Positions 1 to 8,386 are shown, numbered from the stretch's first letter. The stretch is 64,000 nucleotides of DNA from Marivivens niveibacter (GCF_002150005.2 NZ_MSPP01000001.1:248001-312000), one strand, 5' to 3'. The notes: generated by a model not told the origin, from the sequence alone. Numbers and translations are program-made.

Positions 1-172
1 ACTCCGCAGTTGTTCAACTGGGGTAACGGCAAGGTTCGTGCCAGTTTAGGAAAAAAATGAAACTGTCGCACAACCCCGAGGAATGGCACGGAAAAAAGAA
101 TTAGAAAAATATCACTATATATATGGGGGCGAAAAAACTGGGGTCTGAACCAAAGAAAATTCACATCGATGC

Positions 173-198
173 TAAACAAATTCCTGAGAGGCCGTTGA
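173..198 (+). promoter_or_regulatory. Candidate FliA (sigma-28) promoter of flagellin
   Basis: TAAA at 173-176 and GCCGTTGA at 191-198 resemble the sigma-28 boxes TAAA and GCCGATAA. The gap is 14 bases where 15 is usual, so this is not a perfect match. It lies about 60 bases before the flagellin start, and FliA and its antagonist FlgM are both encoded in this window, so a sigma-28 promoter is expected here. The same CTAAACAA...CGTTxAGG pattern occurs before the unknown gene ending at 39711. Confidence 0.45.
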
Positions 199-207
199 GG
201 AGGACAA

Positions 208-221
208 GCGCTGCACAGCGC
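208..221 (+). promoter_or_regulatory. Inverted repeat in the flagellin leader
   Basis: GCGCTG and CAGCGC form a perfect 6-base inverted repeat separated by CA, between the candidate sigma-28 promoter and the flagellin ribosome-binding site (AGGAGG at about 245). In the mRNA it could be a small hairpin, or it could be a DNA operator. The loop of two bases is too tight for a full stem, so at most the outer pairs would form. Confidence 0.3.
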
Positions 222-256
222 ACCCCACAAACTGCCCAGTTTTCTAGGAGGCAACG

Positions 257-1729
257 ATGACTACAATTAACACCAACATTGGCGCCCTAAACGCACAAGC
301 GAACATGTCGCGCGTTAATGACGAATTCAACACTGCAATGACCCGCCTATCGACCGGTCTGCGCGTTAACGCTGCAAAAGACGACGCAGCGGGTATGGCA
401 ATCGGCGAAAAAATGACCGCACAGGTCATGGGTCTGAACCAAGCGATCCGTAACGCATCCGACGGTAAAAACCTGGTGGACACCACTGAAGGTGCACACG
501 TTGAGGTGTCGAACATGCTGCAGCGTCTGCGCGAACTGTCTGTTCAGTCCGCAAACGACACCAACACCGCATCGGACCGTGGCTCGCTGATGGCAGAAGC
601 CAAACAGCTGGTTTCGGAAATCGACCGCGTTGCAGAAACCACCACCTTCAACGGCATGAACATCCTTGACGGTACCTTCAAAGGCAAACAGCTGCAGATC
701 GGCGCTGATGCTGGCACCAACATGGAAATCAACGTTGACTCGGCAAAAGCGACCGACATCGGCGCACACTCTGTAACATCGGAATCCGACATTGCTAACT
801 TCTCGTCGGAAACCGTGACCATCTCGGGCCACCGTGGTTCGGAAAGCGTCACAACCGCTGCGACCGACTCGGCGAAAGATATCGCTGCACGCATCAACGG
901 CGTAACTGCTGGTACCGGCGTATCGGCAACCGCAGAAACCAAAGCTGTTCTGGAAGGTCCAGAAGTTGGTGGTACTGCTGCTGCATCGACCGTTCAGTTC
1001 TCGATCAACGGTGTTTCGACCAAAGCAGTTGCTGTTCCTGCAGCAGACCCAGCTGGCGGCGAACGTCTGGCATCGCTGCGTGACGCAATCAACGACCTGT
1101 CCTCGCAGACTGGTGTGACCGCTGCGATCAACGACGACGGCAACATCGAACTGACTGACACAGACGGCGACGACATCGCAATCACCGGCTTCTCGTCCTC
1201 GACTGCTACTTCGTCGATGACCATCACCACTGGTGACGGCGCAGCGACTGACGATCTGGACGGCACCACCACGTCGGTGACAATGAAAGGTCAGGTAGAG
1301 ATGTCTTCGACCCAGACTTTCTCGGTCGCGACTGACGCAACTGGTGCAGCTGCAACCGAAACATCGTTCATGGCGGTAGACACCGGTGTTGAACACTTCT
1401 CGTCCTCGCTGGACGCAGTGTCGGACATCGACATCACCACCGCTGAAGGTGCAGAGGCAGCGATCAAAGTGATCGACTCGGCTCTGTCGAAGATCTCGGA
1501 CAGCCGTTCTGATCTGGGTGCGGTTTCCAACCGTCTGGACTCGGTTATCTCGAACCTGACCAACATCTCGACTTCGGTACAAGCTGCTAAGTCGCAGGTT
1601 ATGGACGCAGACTTCGCTCAGGAATCGACCAACCTGGCCCGCGGCCAGATCCTGAGCCAGGCAGCGACTGCGATGCTGGCACAGGCGAACTCCTCGAAAC
1701 AGGGTGTCCTGCAGCTGCTACGTGGCTAA
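257..1729 (+). CDS. fliC: Flagellin
   Basis: Structural subunit of the flagellar filament, exported through the flagellar type III apparatus. The N-terminal D0/D1 region (residues 1-150, starting MTTINTNIGALNAQ) and the C-terminal D1/D0 region (about 405-490, ending in SSKQGVLQLLRG) match the conserved flagellin ends. The middle (about 160-400) is a Thr/Ser/Asp-rich variable domain. At 490 residues it is of ordinary length. The start is supported by AGGAGG six bases upstream. A terminator follows directly, so the gene is monocistronic. Its chaperone FliS is encoded at 29.4 kb. Confidence 0.97.
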   Translation: MTTINTNIGALNAQANMSRVNDEFNTAMTRLSTGLRVNAAKDDAAGMAIGEKMTAQVMGLNQAIRNASDGKNLVDTTEGAHVEVSNMLQRLRELSVQSANDTNTASDRGSLMAEAKQLVSEIDRVAETTTFNGMNILDGTFKGKQLQIGADAGTNMEINVDSAKATDIGAHSVTSESDIANFSSETVTISGHRGSESVTTAATDSAKDIAARINGVTAGTGVSATAETKAVLEGPEVGGTAAASTVQFSINGVSTKAVAVPAADPAGGERLASLRDAINDLSSQTGVTAAINDDGNIELTDTDGDDIAITGFSSSTATSSMTITTGDGAATDDLDGTTTSVTMKGQVEMSSTQTFSVATDATGAAATETSFMAVDTGVEHFSSSLDAVSDIDITTAEGAEAAIKVIDSALSKISDSRSDLGAVSNRLDSVISNLTNISTSVQAAKSQVMDADFAQESTNLARGQILSQAATAMLAQANSSKQGVLQLLRG

Positions 1730-1762
1730 TAGGTCGTCGGTTTTTCGACAATATACGAAAGT

Positions 1763-1794
1763 ATCTCTGCCGTCTCAGATGGCAGAGATTTTTT
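1763..1794 (+). terminator. Rho-independent terminator of fliC
   Basis: A 9-bp perfect stem (ATCTCTGCC at 1763-1771 with GGCAGAGAT at 1781-1789) with a 9-base loop is followed by six T residues. It lies 33 bases after the flagellin stop codon. Confidence 0.9.
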
Positions 1795-1923
1795 GTTTTC
1801 AATGGCTTAAAAGGTGTACGTCTTATTTCCGACACGGCGTTTCCGTCATTTTAGGCCTGTCAAATTGATTTTTTTCATTTTCTGCAGAATCGCGGCACCT
1901 TGAATGCAAGGAGAACGTGAACC

Positions 1924-3246
1924 ATGCAGCTTTCTACATCTCAAATACTCAGTCAGCGCCAGTCGCTTGTCGTAACCGCCCAGCTTCAGCAGGCGATCCA
2001 ATTGCTCCAGATGGGCAACCATGATCTGCTGTCGTTTATCGAAGAACAGGCCGAACAAAACCCGTTCGTCGAGGTCAAAGTTCCAGCCCAAGCGCCACTG
2101 CCCACCGGTGTTGCCGGCGCGCGAGGCGGGGACGATTGGGATCGTATCGCTGCGTTGGCAGAAGAGGGTCCATCCCTGTACGCCCATGCAACAGCCGAAG
2201 TTGACCGTTTGGGCCTATCGCCTGAACACCGCCAAGCTGCCGAAGCGTTTCTGGACGCATTAGAGCCGTCGGGCTGGCTGGGTCAACCGTTGGATCTGAT
2301 CGCCATGGCTGGCGGCATCGATCTGGACACAGCAGAGGAAATTTTGGCGCAGCTGCATGGCGTCGAACCTGCTGGTCTGTTCGCACGTGATCTGGCCGAA
2401 TGCCTGCGTTTGCAAGCAATCGAAAACGAAATTTTGACGCCGCTGTTTGATGCGGTCCTGAAAAACCTGCCATTGCTGGCTGCCGCCGATCTAAAAGGTC
2501 TGGCACGCGCCTGCGATACAGACATGGACGCCCTGCGCCCAGTTCTGCGCCAACTGCGCAGCTTGAACCCTAAACCCGGTGCGATTTTCGAAGGTTCGAC
2601 ATCGGGCCAACGTCCGCCAGACCTGATCGTGACCAAGGGCGACGACGGCTGGAACGTCGATCTGAACCGTTCGACCCTGCCAACTGTGCATGTTCGCCGC
2701 AATGAAACGATCAAACAGTTGCGCACCACCGAAGAAGGGAAAACCTACACCGAGGACCGCATCAACGTGGCGCGTTGGTTGCAGCGAGCGGTCGAACACC
2801 GCAACATGACCACGCTAAAGGTCGGTGCCGAGGTCGTAAAACGCCAGTCCGCGTTTTTGGAACATGGCGCATCGCATTTGCGTCCAATGATCCTACGAGA
2901 AATTGCAGATGCAATCGGCGTACACGAAAGCACCGTTAGCCGCGTCACAACCGGTATGTTGATCCAGACCCCGCAAGGCACGCTGCCGCTAAAGGCATTC
3001 TTTAACGCGGCGTTGGGCAACAAAGGCGACGAATCCAATTCCGCAGCCGCCGTGCGTCACAAAATCAAACAGATGGTCGCAGCCGAAAACCCGAACCGCC
3101 CATTGTCTGACGATACTATCGTTAAGATGATGAAAGAGGACGGCATCGATCTGGCGCGCCGTACTGTCGCAAAATACCGCGAGATGCTGAACATCCCATC
3201 GTCGGTACAGCGTCGTCGTCAGGCTGTTGTGTCTGGCGCGGCTTAA
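1924..3246 (+). CDS. rpoN: RNA polymerase sigma-54 factor (flagellar-type paralogue)
   Basis: Sigma-54 directs RNA polymerase to -24/-12 promoters and needs an AAA+ activator. The glutamine-rich region I is at residues 1-50 (LSTSQILSQRQSL...QLQQAIQLLQ). An HTH with ESTVSRVT lies in the C-terminal third, and the RpoN box ARRTVAKYRE is at about 411-420. Length is 440 residues, slightly shorter than the usual 470-500. It sits beside flagellin and opposite a cluster full of -24/-12 sites, with the activator FleT encoded at 17.4-18.6 kb, so it is probably the flagellum-dedicated copy like RpoN2 of R. sphaeroides (inference). Its stop overlaps that of the convergent PDZ-like gene. Confidence 0.95.
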   Translation: MQLSTSQILSQRQSLVVTAQLQQAIQLLQMGNHDLLSFIEEQAEQNPFVEVKVPAQAPLPTGVAGARGGDDWDRIAALAEEGPSLYAHATAEVDRLGLSPEHRQAAEAFLDALEPSGWLGQPLDLIAMAGGIDLDTAEEILAQLHGVEPAGLFARDLAECLRLQAIENEILTPLFDAVLKNLPLLAAADLKGLARACDTDMDALRPVLRQLRSLNPKPGAIFEGSTSGQRPPDLIVTKGDDGWNVDLNRSTLPTVHVRRNETIKQLRTTEEGKTYTEDRINVARWLQRAVEHRNMTTLKVGAEVVKRQSAFLEHGASHLRPMILREIADAIGVHESTVSRVTTGMLIQTPQGTLPLKAFFNAALGNKGDESNSAAAVRHKIKQMVAAENPNRPLSDDTIVKMMKEDGIDLARRTVAKYREMLNIPSSVQRRRQAVVSGAA

Positions 3247-3962
3247 TCCGCGATTTCCAATTCTTCCTCTGAAATCGGCTCTTGGGCGGCGGCATACACA
3301 AACCGCCCCCGAGGGTCGATTTTTCCGTATGCAGCATGTGCGCCTGCTTCGGTTGTGGCCGCGACAATCGCGTAGGGCTGCATACCCAGATTGATGCGGT
3401 CCAAACGGAACAAGGTTGTTCCTGTGCGCTGAATAATCACGCCACAAGCCACATAAATGAACGGGAATAGGACCCACCAGATTGCAGTGGCGATGGCAAT
3501 AACAGCTACGATAGCGGCCGTTGGAACCCACAACCGATTTTGTAGCAGCCAGAAAGGCGGACACAGTAGAGCCATCATGCCAACTTCTAACGGTTGGATA
3601 TCATAGGCACCGTCTGGACCCCGCAGGATTTCCCAATTGCGCATCATGTCTGGATCCGTACGGTCGTCGGTCCAGTTTTGGATGGCGGCGGTCAGCTCCC
3701 ATTTGCCCAGATCAGGGTGCAGGGCCAAAACAGTGATATCCACCTCGCCACGGCGAAAGGTCAGCGCAACAGGCCGCCCGCCCGCGTGTGTAAACCGTTC
3801 GTTTAACGCGGCCGCATTCCCAACAAAGGCTTTGCCATTGATAGCGGCAAGCGTGTCGCCGATTTTCAGGCCGAGCGCCGTGCCTGCGGCCGTTAGTTTA
3901 CGGCCTGTCAGGCGCAGAGTTTGCGGGGCGTTTGGTGTTTGATCTGTTTCGACGTCTGCCAT
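3243..3962 (-). CDS. PDZ-like membrane protein of unknown function
   Basis: No family with a known job is recognised. In the 239-residue product, residues about 20-75 look like a PDZ-type fold (TAAGTALGLKIGDTLAAING, then a strand ending LTFRRGEVDI). Residues about 125-175 contain one or two hydrophobic segments (PLEVGMMALLCPPFWLLQ and the following VPTAAIVAVIAIATAIWW), and a soluble tail follows. It starts 6 bases after the coiled-coil gene upstream and shares that gene's sigma-54 promoter, which places it in the flagellar regulon by inference. Its stop codon overlaps the stop of rpoN on the opposite strand. Confidence 0.8.
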   Translation of the reverse strand: MADVETDQTPNAPQTLRLTGRKLTAAGTALGLKIGDTLAAINGKAFVGNAAALNERFTHAGGRPVALTFRRGEVDITVLALHPDLGKWELTAAIQNWTDDRTDPDMMRNWEILRGPDGAYDIQPLEVGMMALLCPPFWLLQNRLWVPTAAIVAVIAIATAIWWVLFPFIYVACGVIIQRTGTTLFRLDRINLGMQPYAIVAATTEAGAHAAYGKIDPRGRFVYAAAQEPISEEELEIAD

Positions 3963-3968
3963 GTGCGT

Positions 3969-4826
3969 TTACGGAAAACTATATGGGTTTGGTTCAGGTG
4001 CTGCACGGGTCGCCGCAGGGCGCGCCGCCGGACGCGACGTACCAGAGGACGTCGAGGATGACCGCGATGCGTTCGATGATGTGCTGCTAGATTGCGCCGC
4101 ATTGCGGGTTGCCATCGCGGCGGCGGTTTGGGCTTCGGCCATGGCGACACGTAATTCACCGACCAATGTGGTCAGTTCGTCCATCGTTTCAGGCGGCATA
4201 CCCGATGCGGATGCCTGCACCATACCTGTTAGCGTGAGTTCCAGGTCAGCAATCGCACCCATGATATCGTCGCGCAAGCTGGTCATCTGATCGGACATTT
4301 CATCGTTCATGCCAGATGCCATTTGTGGCTGAAACCCAGCCATTTCGGCGGCATATCCCGCGACATCAGTTGCTACGGTTGCGATCTCAGTCGATAGGCG
4401 GTCGCGTACTTCGCGGACCTCTGCGTTGATTTCGCGGACGATTGTGCCTTGTTGGTTGCCTGCTTGAACGACGACCTCTTCCAACGCGGCGGTCTGTGAT
4501 AGCAGTTCGGCCAACAGTTGCGCCTGAAGTTCGGCGTTTTCGCGCAAGTCGCCCACGGATCGGAAATAGACCAAACCCGACAGGGTCATCGCGACAGCAG
4601 CACCTGCAAACGCACCCAGCGATAGGGCGGTCAGTTTTTTGCTGGTCGATTGGACCTTTTCTATGACCTTTTCGTTTTCAGTGCGGATCGCTTGGATGTC
4701 GTCGGCGGCATCATCCGCCAGACGGGCAGCGTCCAGTGCCTTGGTCATTGCGTCAGACAAAGCGTCTGTTTCGCTGGTTTCTGGCTCTTCGGCTTTGGTG
4801 GCGCGTTTGCCTTTGCGGGTTGTCAT
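3969..4826 (-). CDS. Membrane-anchored coiled-coil protein of unknown function
   Basis: Not recognised as a named family. The 285-residue product has a charged N-terminus (1-60, likely helical), one transmembrane segment (about 68-88, LGAFAGAAVAMTLSGLVYF), a long coiled-coil-like stretch (about 90-230) and a Ser/Thr/Ala/Pro-rich tail (about 240-285). That is the architecture of an anchored scaffold or tether. A ribosome-binding site GGAG lies 7 bases before ATG. It is first in a two-gene operon with its own -24/-12 promoter at 4859-4875, so it is probably co-regulated with the flagellar genes. A role in motor placement or stability is only a guess. Confidence 0.8.
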   Translation of the reverse strand: MTTRKGKRATKAEEPETSETDALSDAMTKALDAARLADDAADDIQAIRTENEKVIEKVQSTSKKLTALSLGAFAGAAVAMTLSGLVYFRSVGDLRENAELQAQLLAELLSQTAALEEVVVQAGNQQGTIVREINAEVREVRDRLSTEIATVATDVAGYAAEMAGFQPQMASGMNDEMSDQMTSLRDDIMGAIADLELTLTGMVQASASGMPPETMDELTTLVGELRVAMAEAQTAAAMATRNAAQSSSTSSNASRSSSTSSGTSRPAARPAATRAAPEPNPYSFP

Positions 4827-4858
4827 GTCAATCTCCGGATATCCTTTGTATCCACTAC

Positions 4859-4875
4859 GGCAAAAACCGTGCCAT
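4859..4875 (-). promoter_or_regulatory. Sigma-54 promoter of the unknown gene pair
   Basis: On the minus strand the sequence ATGGCACGGTTTTTGCC matches the -24/-12 consensus (TGGCACG and TTGC with exact spacing). The predicted transcript starts near 4848, 22 bases before the ATG at 4826, and leaves the GGAG ribosome-binding site intact. This ties two uncharacterised genes to RpoN. Confidence 0.85.
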
Positions 4876-4877
4876 CC

Positions 4878-5090
4878 TTAGCGGCGTAACCAGTCAGCGA
4901 ACTGCTGCAAAGGGAACCGAATGGCCCCAAGCGCTGATAAAAATGCGCAAAGGAACAGCGTAATTTTGGCCAAGGTCGATCCTTGCCAGATCAGCGCCTC
5001 GGACGTGATCCAGACGGCCATGCCAGCGTAGACAAAGGTGGAAATCATTTCCCCCGTTGAACGGGTGCGATATTTGCGGTTGGACATCAT
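4878..5090 (-). CDS. Small two-helix membrane protein downstream of flhB
   Basis: A 70-residue protein with two hydrophobic segments (about 17-35 and 40-58) and a basic N-terminus. The family is not recognised. Its ATG overlaps the flhB stop codon (ATGATG/TGA), so translation is probably coupled to flhB and it is the last gene of the fliO-flhB operon. By position it may be an accessory of the export gate, but the sequence does not show this. Confidence 0.75.
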   Translation of the reverse strand: MMSNRKYRTRSTGEMISTFVYAGMAVWITSEALIWQGSTLAKITLFLCAFLSALGAIRFPLQQFADWLRR

Positions 5091-6247
5091 TCATCATCTC
5101 CTTCCAATGGGCGGCCAAATTCGTTGAACCGCAGCTCTTCGGGTAGATCGACCTCTGGCACGTCGTCGGCATAACCGCCGCGATCCAGATGGTAGACATA
5201 GCCCAGCAGCGTCGCGACTGCGGTAAACAGGCGTTCATCAATTTCCATGCCAATTTGCGTGGTGAAATACAGCGCACGTGCCAACACAGGGATGCGGACG
5301 TTTTGGATGCCCGAACTGGCTGCGATGCGGATGATTTCATGGGCCATATGGCCTTTGCCCGATGCGATAACGACCGGAGCGGACATTTCGCCCGGAACAT
5401 AGCGTAGCGCCACGGCAAAGTGCGTCGGGTTGGTAACGATCGCGGTGGCTTTGGGTACATCGGCCAGTGCGGCCCGTTCTTTGGCACTGCGGCGCGACAT
5501 TTCCATTTGTTTCTGACGCATTTTGCCTTTGACCTCGGGGTTGCCGTTGGTTTCTTTGGCTTCGTCTTTGACCTCTTTCAGGGTCATCATCAGGCTTTCG
5601 CGCATCGAATACATCTGCCATCCCAGATCCAGCGCACCGATGATCGCCAGAACGACCGTAAGTCCCGCGAGCAAAATGGTCATATCTTGCAAAATGATGG
5701 ACATGGCGGATCCAGCGTCGGCCGATGCTAGTTTGTCGATCCGCGGCAGCATTCCATACAGCAGACCGAACGCGACAGAGGCAAGGAACGCCACCTTCAG
5801 GACACTTTTGACCAATTCAACGACGGATTGTTTGGAAAACATCCGTTTGAACCCTGCAATCGGGTTGATTTTGTCAGGTTTGAAACCCAGCGCTTTGGGG
5901 GCAAACTGGATACCGCCAATGCCGGCTTGTAACAGCAAAACAGTTGCGCCGACGGGCAACGCCACGATCAGCGAGGCAGTCAGAAAATGCCGCCATGCTG
6001 TGTCCAACTGGACCAACATATAGCTGTCCAAATCGGCGCCGGCAGGCACTGCCAGATAGCTGGCCCAAATGCCGCCGATTGTAGACATGCTGTTTTGCAG
6101 AAGGCCGATCATCAGCGTGCCCATGGCAAGGCTGGCAAACACAAACATCTCTTTGGATGTGACGACTTTGCCTTCTTCTCGGGCTTGTTCGCGTTTTCGC
6201 GCGGTGGGTTCTTCGGTCTTTTCTTGGCCGTCTTCGTTCTCAGCCAT
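5087..6247 (-). CDS. flhB: Flagellar export switch protein FlhB
   Basis: Export-gate membrane protein that switches substrate specificity from rod/hook to filament proteins by self-cleavage. Four hydrophobic segments lie in residues about 30-215. The cytoplasmic part carries the autocleavage motif NPTH (in TAIVTNPTHFAVALRY). At 386 residues it is close to the family norm. Its start overlaps the 3' end of fliR by 8 bases. It is the fifth gene of fliO-P-Q-R-flhB. Confidence 0.97.
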   Translation of the reverse strand: MAENEDGQEKTEEPTARKREQAREEGKVVTSKEMFVFASLAMGTLMIGLLQNSMSTIGGIWASYLAVPAGADLDSYMLVQLDTAWRHFLTASLIVALPVGATVLLLQAGIGGIQFAPKALGFKPDKINPIAGFKRMFSKQSVVELVKSVLKVAFLASVAFGLLYGMLPRIDKLASADAGSAMSIILQDMTILLAGLTVVLAIIGALDLGWQMYSMRESLMMTLKEVKDEAKETNGNPEVKGKMRQKQMEMSRRSAKERAALADVPKATAIVTNPTHFAVALRYVPGEMSAPVVIASGKGHMAHEIIRIAASSGIQNVRIPVLARALYFTTQIGMEIDERLFTAVATLLGYVYHLDRGGYADDVPEVDLPEELRFNEFGRPLEGDDE

Positions 6248-7043
6248 TTGCGGCCTCCGTATAGATGTCGACCAGCATGTTCAGCCCGTCTTGTAGCAGG
6301 CGGTCGAATGCATCGGCCGTGCCTGGAACGGTTAGGAACAATAGCACCAGCGTTGCGCTGATAGTGATCGGAAAACCAAAGGAAAATACGTTCAACTGCG
6401 GCGCGGATCGGGTAAAGACACCGACCATCATGTTCAGCAGCAATAGGGTCGCCACTACGGGCAACATGATTTTCATGCCCAGCGTGAACATCTGCATTCC
6501 GGCGGTCAGGCCGCCCGCTATCAGCGCTGCAGGATTGGGAATGTCGCCAGGTGGCAGGTACAGATAGCTATCCAGAACGATACGAAACGCGACCAGATGG
6601 CTGTCTGTTGAGACAAAGATCATCAACAGAAACATACCGAAAATCTGTGCGATAACGGGGACTTGGGCGCCTGCGGATGGGTCCATTTGCGCGGCAAAGC
6701 CCAAACCCGCGGTGTTCGCGATACGGTCGCCAGCAAGCGCAGCAGCGGCGAACAGGATTGTTAGGGTCAAACCGCCCGATAATCCGATGATGAGTTCGTT
6801 TAGGATCAGGTGAAACGCGGCCAGCTGCGCGATTTCTGCGGCGGGTGGTACGTCAACGCGGCCCATCAGGGGCAAAGTCAAAACCATGGTCGCGACAATG
6901 CGGATCGGCAGCGGCACATAACGGCCACCAAATCCCGGTCCAGCCAGCAAAAACGCCCCGATCCGTAAGGACAGGAAAAAGAACTGAGTCATCCAGTCGA
7001 TGATCAGTGTCAGTTCCAAACCTGGGATGACGGGCGTTTCCAT
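6240..7043 (-). CDS. fliR: Flagellar export gate protein FliR
   Basis: Integral membrane component of the FliPQR export gate in the basal body. The 267-residue product has about six hydrophobic segments and the typical FliR region ending FGFPITISATLVLLFLTVP. It lies between fliQ (5 bases upstream) and flhB (8-base overlap), the usual order. Confidence 0.96.
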   Translation of the reverse strand: METPVIPGLELTLIIDWMTQFFFLSLRIGAFLLAGPGFGGRYVPLPIRIVATMVLTLPLMGRVDVPPAAEIAQLAAFHLILNELIIGLSGGLTLTILFAAAALAGDRIANTAGLGFAAQMDPSAGAQVPVIAQIFGMFLLMIFVSTDSHLVAFRIVLDSYLYLPPGDIPNPAALIAGGLTAGMQMFTLGMKIMLPVVATLLLLNMMVGVFTRSAPQLNVFSFGFPITISATLVLLFLTVPGTADAFDRLLQDGLNMLVDIYTEAANG

Positions 7044-7048
7044 GAGTA

Positions 7049-7315
7049 TCAGTCCATCGACGCGATAGATTCAAAAACGAATGTGAAATAGTCGGACATG
7101 GTGGTCAGCATGAACCCTGACGACACCGCCATAGTCAGCATGACGATCACCAATTTGGGTACGAACGACAGTGTCTGTTCGTTGATCGATGTCGCGGCTT
7201 GCAGCACACCGATCACCAGACCCACGGCCAAAGCCACGGCTAGAACGGGGCCGCCTGTCATCAGCATATTCCAATAGGCGATGCGCAGGTGTTCGACGTT
7301 GGCGTCAAAGTCCAT
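7049..7315 (-). CDS. fliQ: Flagellar export gate protein FliQ
   Basis: An 88-residue protein with two transmembrane helices separated by a conserved loop (ATSINEQTLSFVPK), diagnostic of FliQ. It is part of the FliPQR gate and sits between fliP and fliR with one and five base gaps. Confidence 0.97.
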   Translation of the reverse strand: MDFDANVEHLRIAYWNMLMTGGPVLAVALAVGLVIGVLQAATSINEQTLSFVPKLVIVMLTMAVSSGFMLTTMSDYFTFVFESIASMD

Positions 7316-7316
7316 G

Positions 7317-8054
7317 TTAGCCTCCTAGGCTGTAGGTGGATGCAAGGGATGCGATGGTCAGGGCCCAGCCGTCGACCAAAACAAACAGCAACAGTTTGAA
7401 TGGCAGCGACACCAGAACAGGCGAAAGCATCATCATACCAAGGCTCATCAGGATCGATGCGATGACAAGGTCGATCACCAGAAACGGTAGGAAAATCAGG
7501 AACCCGATCTGAAACGCCGACTTTAGTTCGGACGTCATGTAAGATGGCAGCAATACCGACCATGGCACGTCTTGGGGATCTTCGAACGGGCCAGCGCCGA
7601 CCATGTCGGAAAACATCAGCAGGTCATTCTGGCGCGTGTTTTCGACCAGAAAACCTTTCATGATATCGCCGCCGATTTGTATCGCGGACTCGGGGTCCAA
7701 GGCGCCGTCCAGATAGGGGGAAAGGGCCGCTGTGTACACTTCGGACAGGATCGGGTTCATGATGTAGAACGTCAAAAACAACGCGAGCGCGATCAGAACC
7801 TGATTGGGCGGGGTCTGCTGCGTACCCATTGCCTGTCGAAGAATTGACAAAACGATGATGATCCGCGTGAAAGCCGTCATTCCCAGCACCAAAGACGGTA
7901 GAACCGTCAGCGCGGTCATTAGGATCAGGATTTGGAATGACAGCGAATATGTGGTGCCATCCGCGCCTTCGGTCAGCGACAGTGCTGGCAGCCCTTGGGG
8001 CAGGGCAGGCGACGCGATTAGGATCAGCAAAAGGGCAGGCAGAATGCGTTTCAC
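7317..8054 (-). CDS. fliP: Flagellar export gate protein FliP
   Basis: Core of the export gate. A signal peptide (residues 1-19) is followed by the conserved FliP region (SFQILILMTALTVLPSL, then FTRIIIVLSILRQAMGTQQTPPNQ in two blocks) and C-terminal helices. At 245 residues it matches the family. Its start overlaps the fliO stop by 4 bases, so the two are probably translationally coupled. Confidence 0.97.
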   Translation of the reverse strand: MKRILPALLLILIASPALPQGLPALSLTEGADGTTYSLSFQILILMTALTVLPSLVLGMTAFTRIIIVLSILRQAMGTQQTPPNQVLIALALFLTFYIMNPILSEVYTAALSPYLDGALDPESAIQIGGDIMKGFLVENTRQNDLLMFSDMVGAGPFEDPQDVPWSVLLPSYMTSELKSAFQIGFLIFLPFLVIDLVIASILMSLGMMMLSPVLVSLPFKLLLFVLVDGWALTIASLASTYSLGG

Positions 8055-8320
8055 GCTGCGTCCTCCGGTTTGGTGATTTCGGTTAGGACGGGCGCTACGC
8101 CTTTGGATTTTATGACGAAAAATTCGCGATCATCGACGCGCATAATCATGGCGCGGTCTTGCGGGGAAATCGCTGTCACTTCTTGGACGGTGATGCGTTT
8201 GCCTGCGCGGACTTTGGCGCCCAAACCCTGACGGTTTACGCGTACAAACACCCACGCAAGCGCGAGCAGTCCTAAAAACAGGACGATTGTCAGTATCTGA
8301 TCTGGGCGTATGAAATCCAT
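8051..8320 (-). CDS. fliO: Flagellar assembly protein FliO
   Basis: Short (89-residue) single-span membrane protein that helps FliP assemble. One N-terminal transmembrane helix (about 8-27) is followed by a small beta-rich domain with the typical VQEVTAISPQDRAMIMRVDDR stretch split around residues 45-65. It is the first gene after a sigma-54 promoter at 8354-8370, with AAAGGA six bases before the ATG. Confidence 0.9.
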   Translation of the reverse strand: MDFIRPDQILTIVLFLGLLALAWVFVRVNRQGLGAKVRAGKRITVQEVTAISPQDRAMIMRVDDREFFVIKSKGVAPVLTEITKPEDAA

Positions 8321-8347
8321 CGGCAGTCCTTTGGGTTGGTCTGCCGA
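8320..8347 (-). promoter_or_regulatory. Leader hairpin flanking the fliO ribosome-binding site
   Basis: TCGGCAG and CTGCCGA are a perfect 7-base inverted repeat. The fliO ribosome-binding site (AAAGGA) lies in the loop and the first base of the ATG is in the stem. A transcript started at the local sigma-54 promoter (predicted near 8343) would lack part of the 5' arm, while read-through RNA from upstream would carry the whole hairpin. Confidence 0.4.
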
Positions 8348-8353
8348 TATTCG

Positions 8354-8370
8354 TGCAAAAGATGTGCCAG
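8354..8370 (-). promoter_or_regulatory. Sigma-54 promoter of fliOPQR-flhB
   Basis: The minus strand reads CTGGCACATCTTTTGCA, a near-perfect -24/-12 element with correct 12-base spacing between GG and GC. It lies in the 66-base gap between fliN and fliO; the predicted start at about 8343 gives a 22-base leader. Confidence 0.88.
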
Positions 8371-8386
8371 TCTGTCCGCTTGCGCG

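Noticed and set aside
84-100. TGGCACGG upstream of flagellin as a sigma-54 promoter
   Set aside because: The -24 box is perfect but the -12 position reads AAAGA instead of TTGC. A sigma-28 promoter closer to the gene is more likely.
347-1582. 411-codon minus-strand frame inside flagellin
   Set aside because: Antisense shadow of the flagellin gene, Cys/Arg-rich and without domains.
5224-5260. -24/-12-like sequence within flhB
   Set aside because: TTGGCATGG is present but -12 reads TTGAT, and it lies inside a coding region with no gene start downstream.
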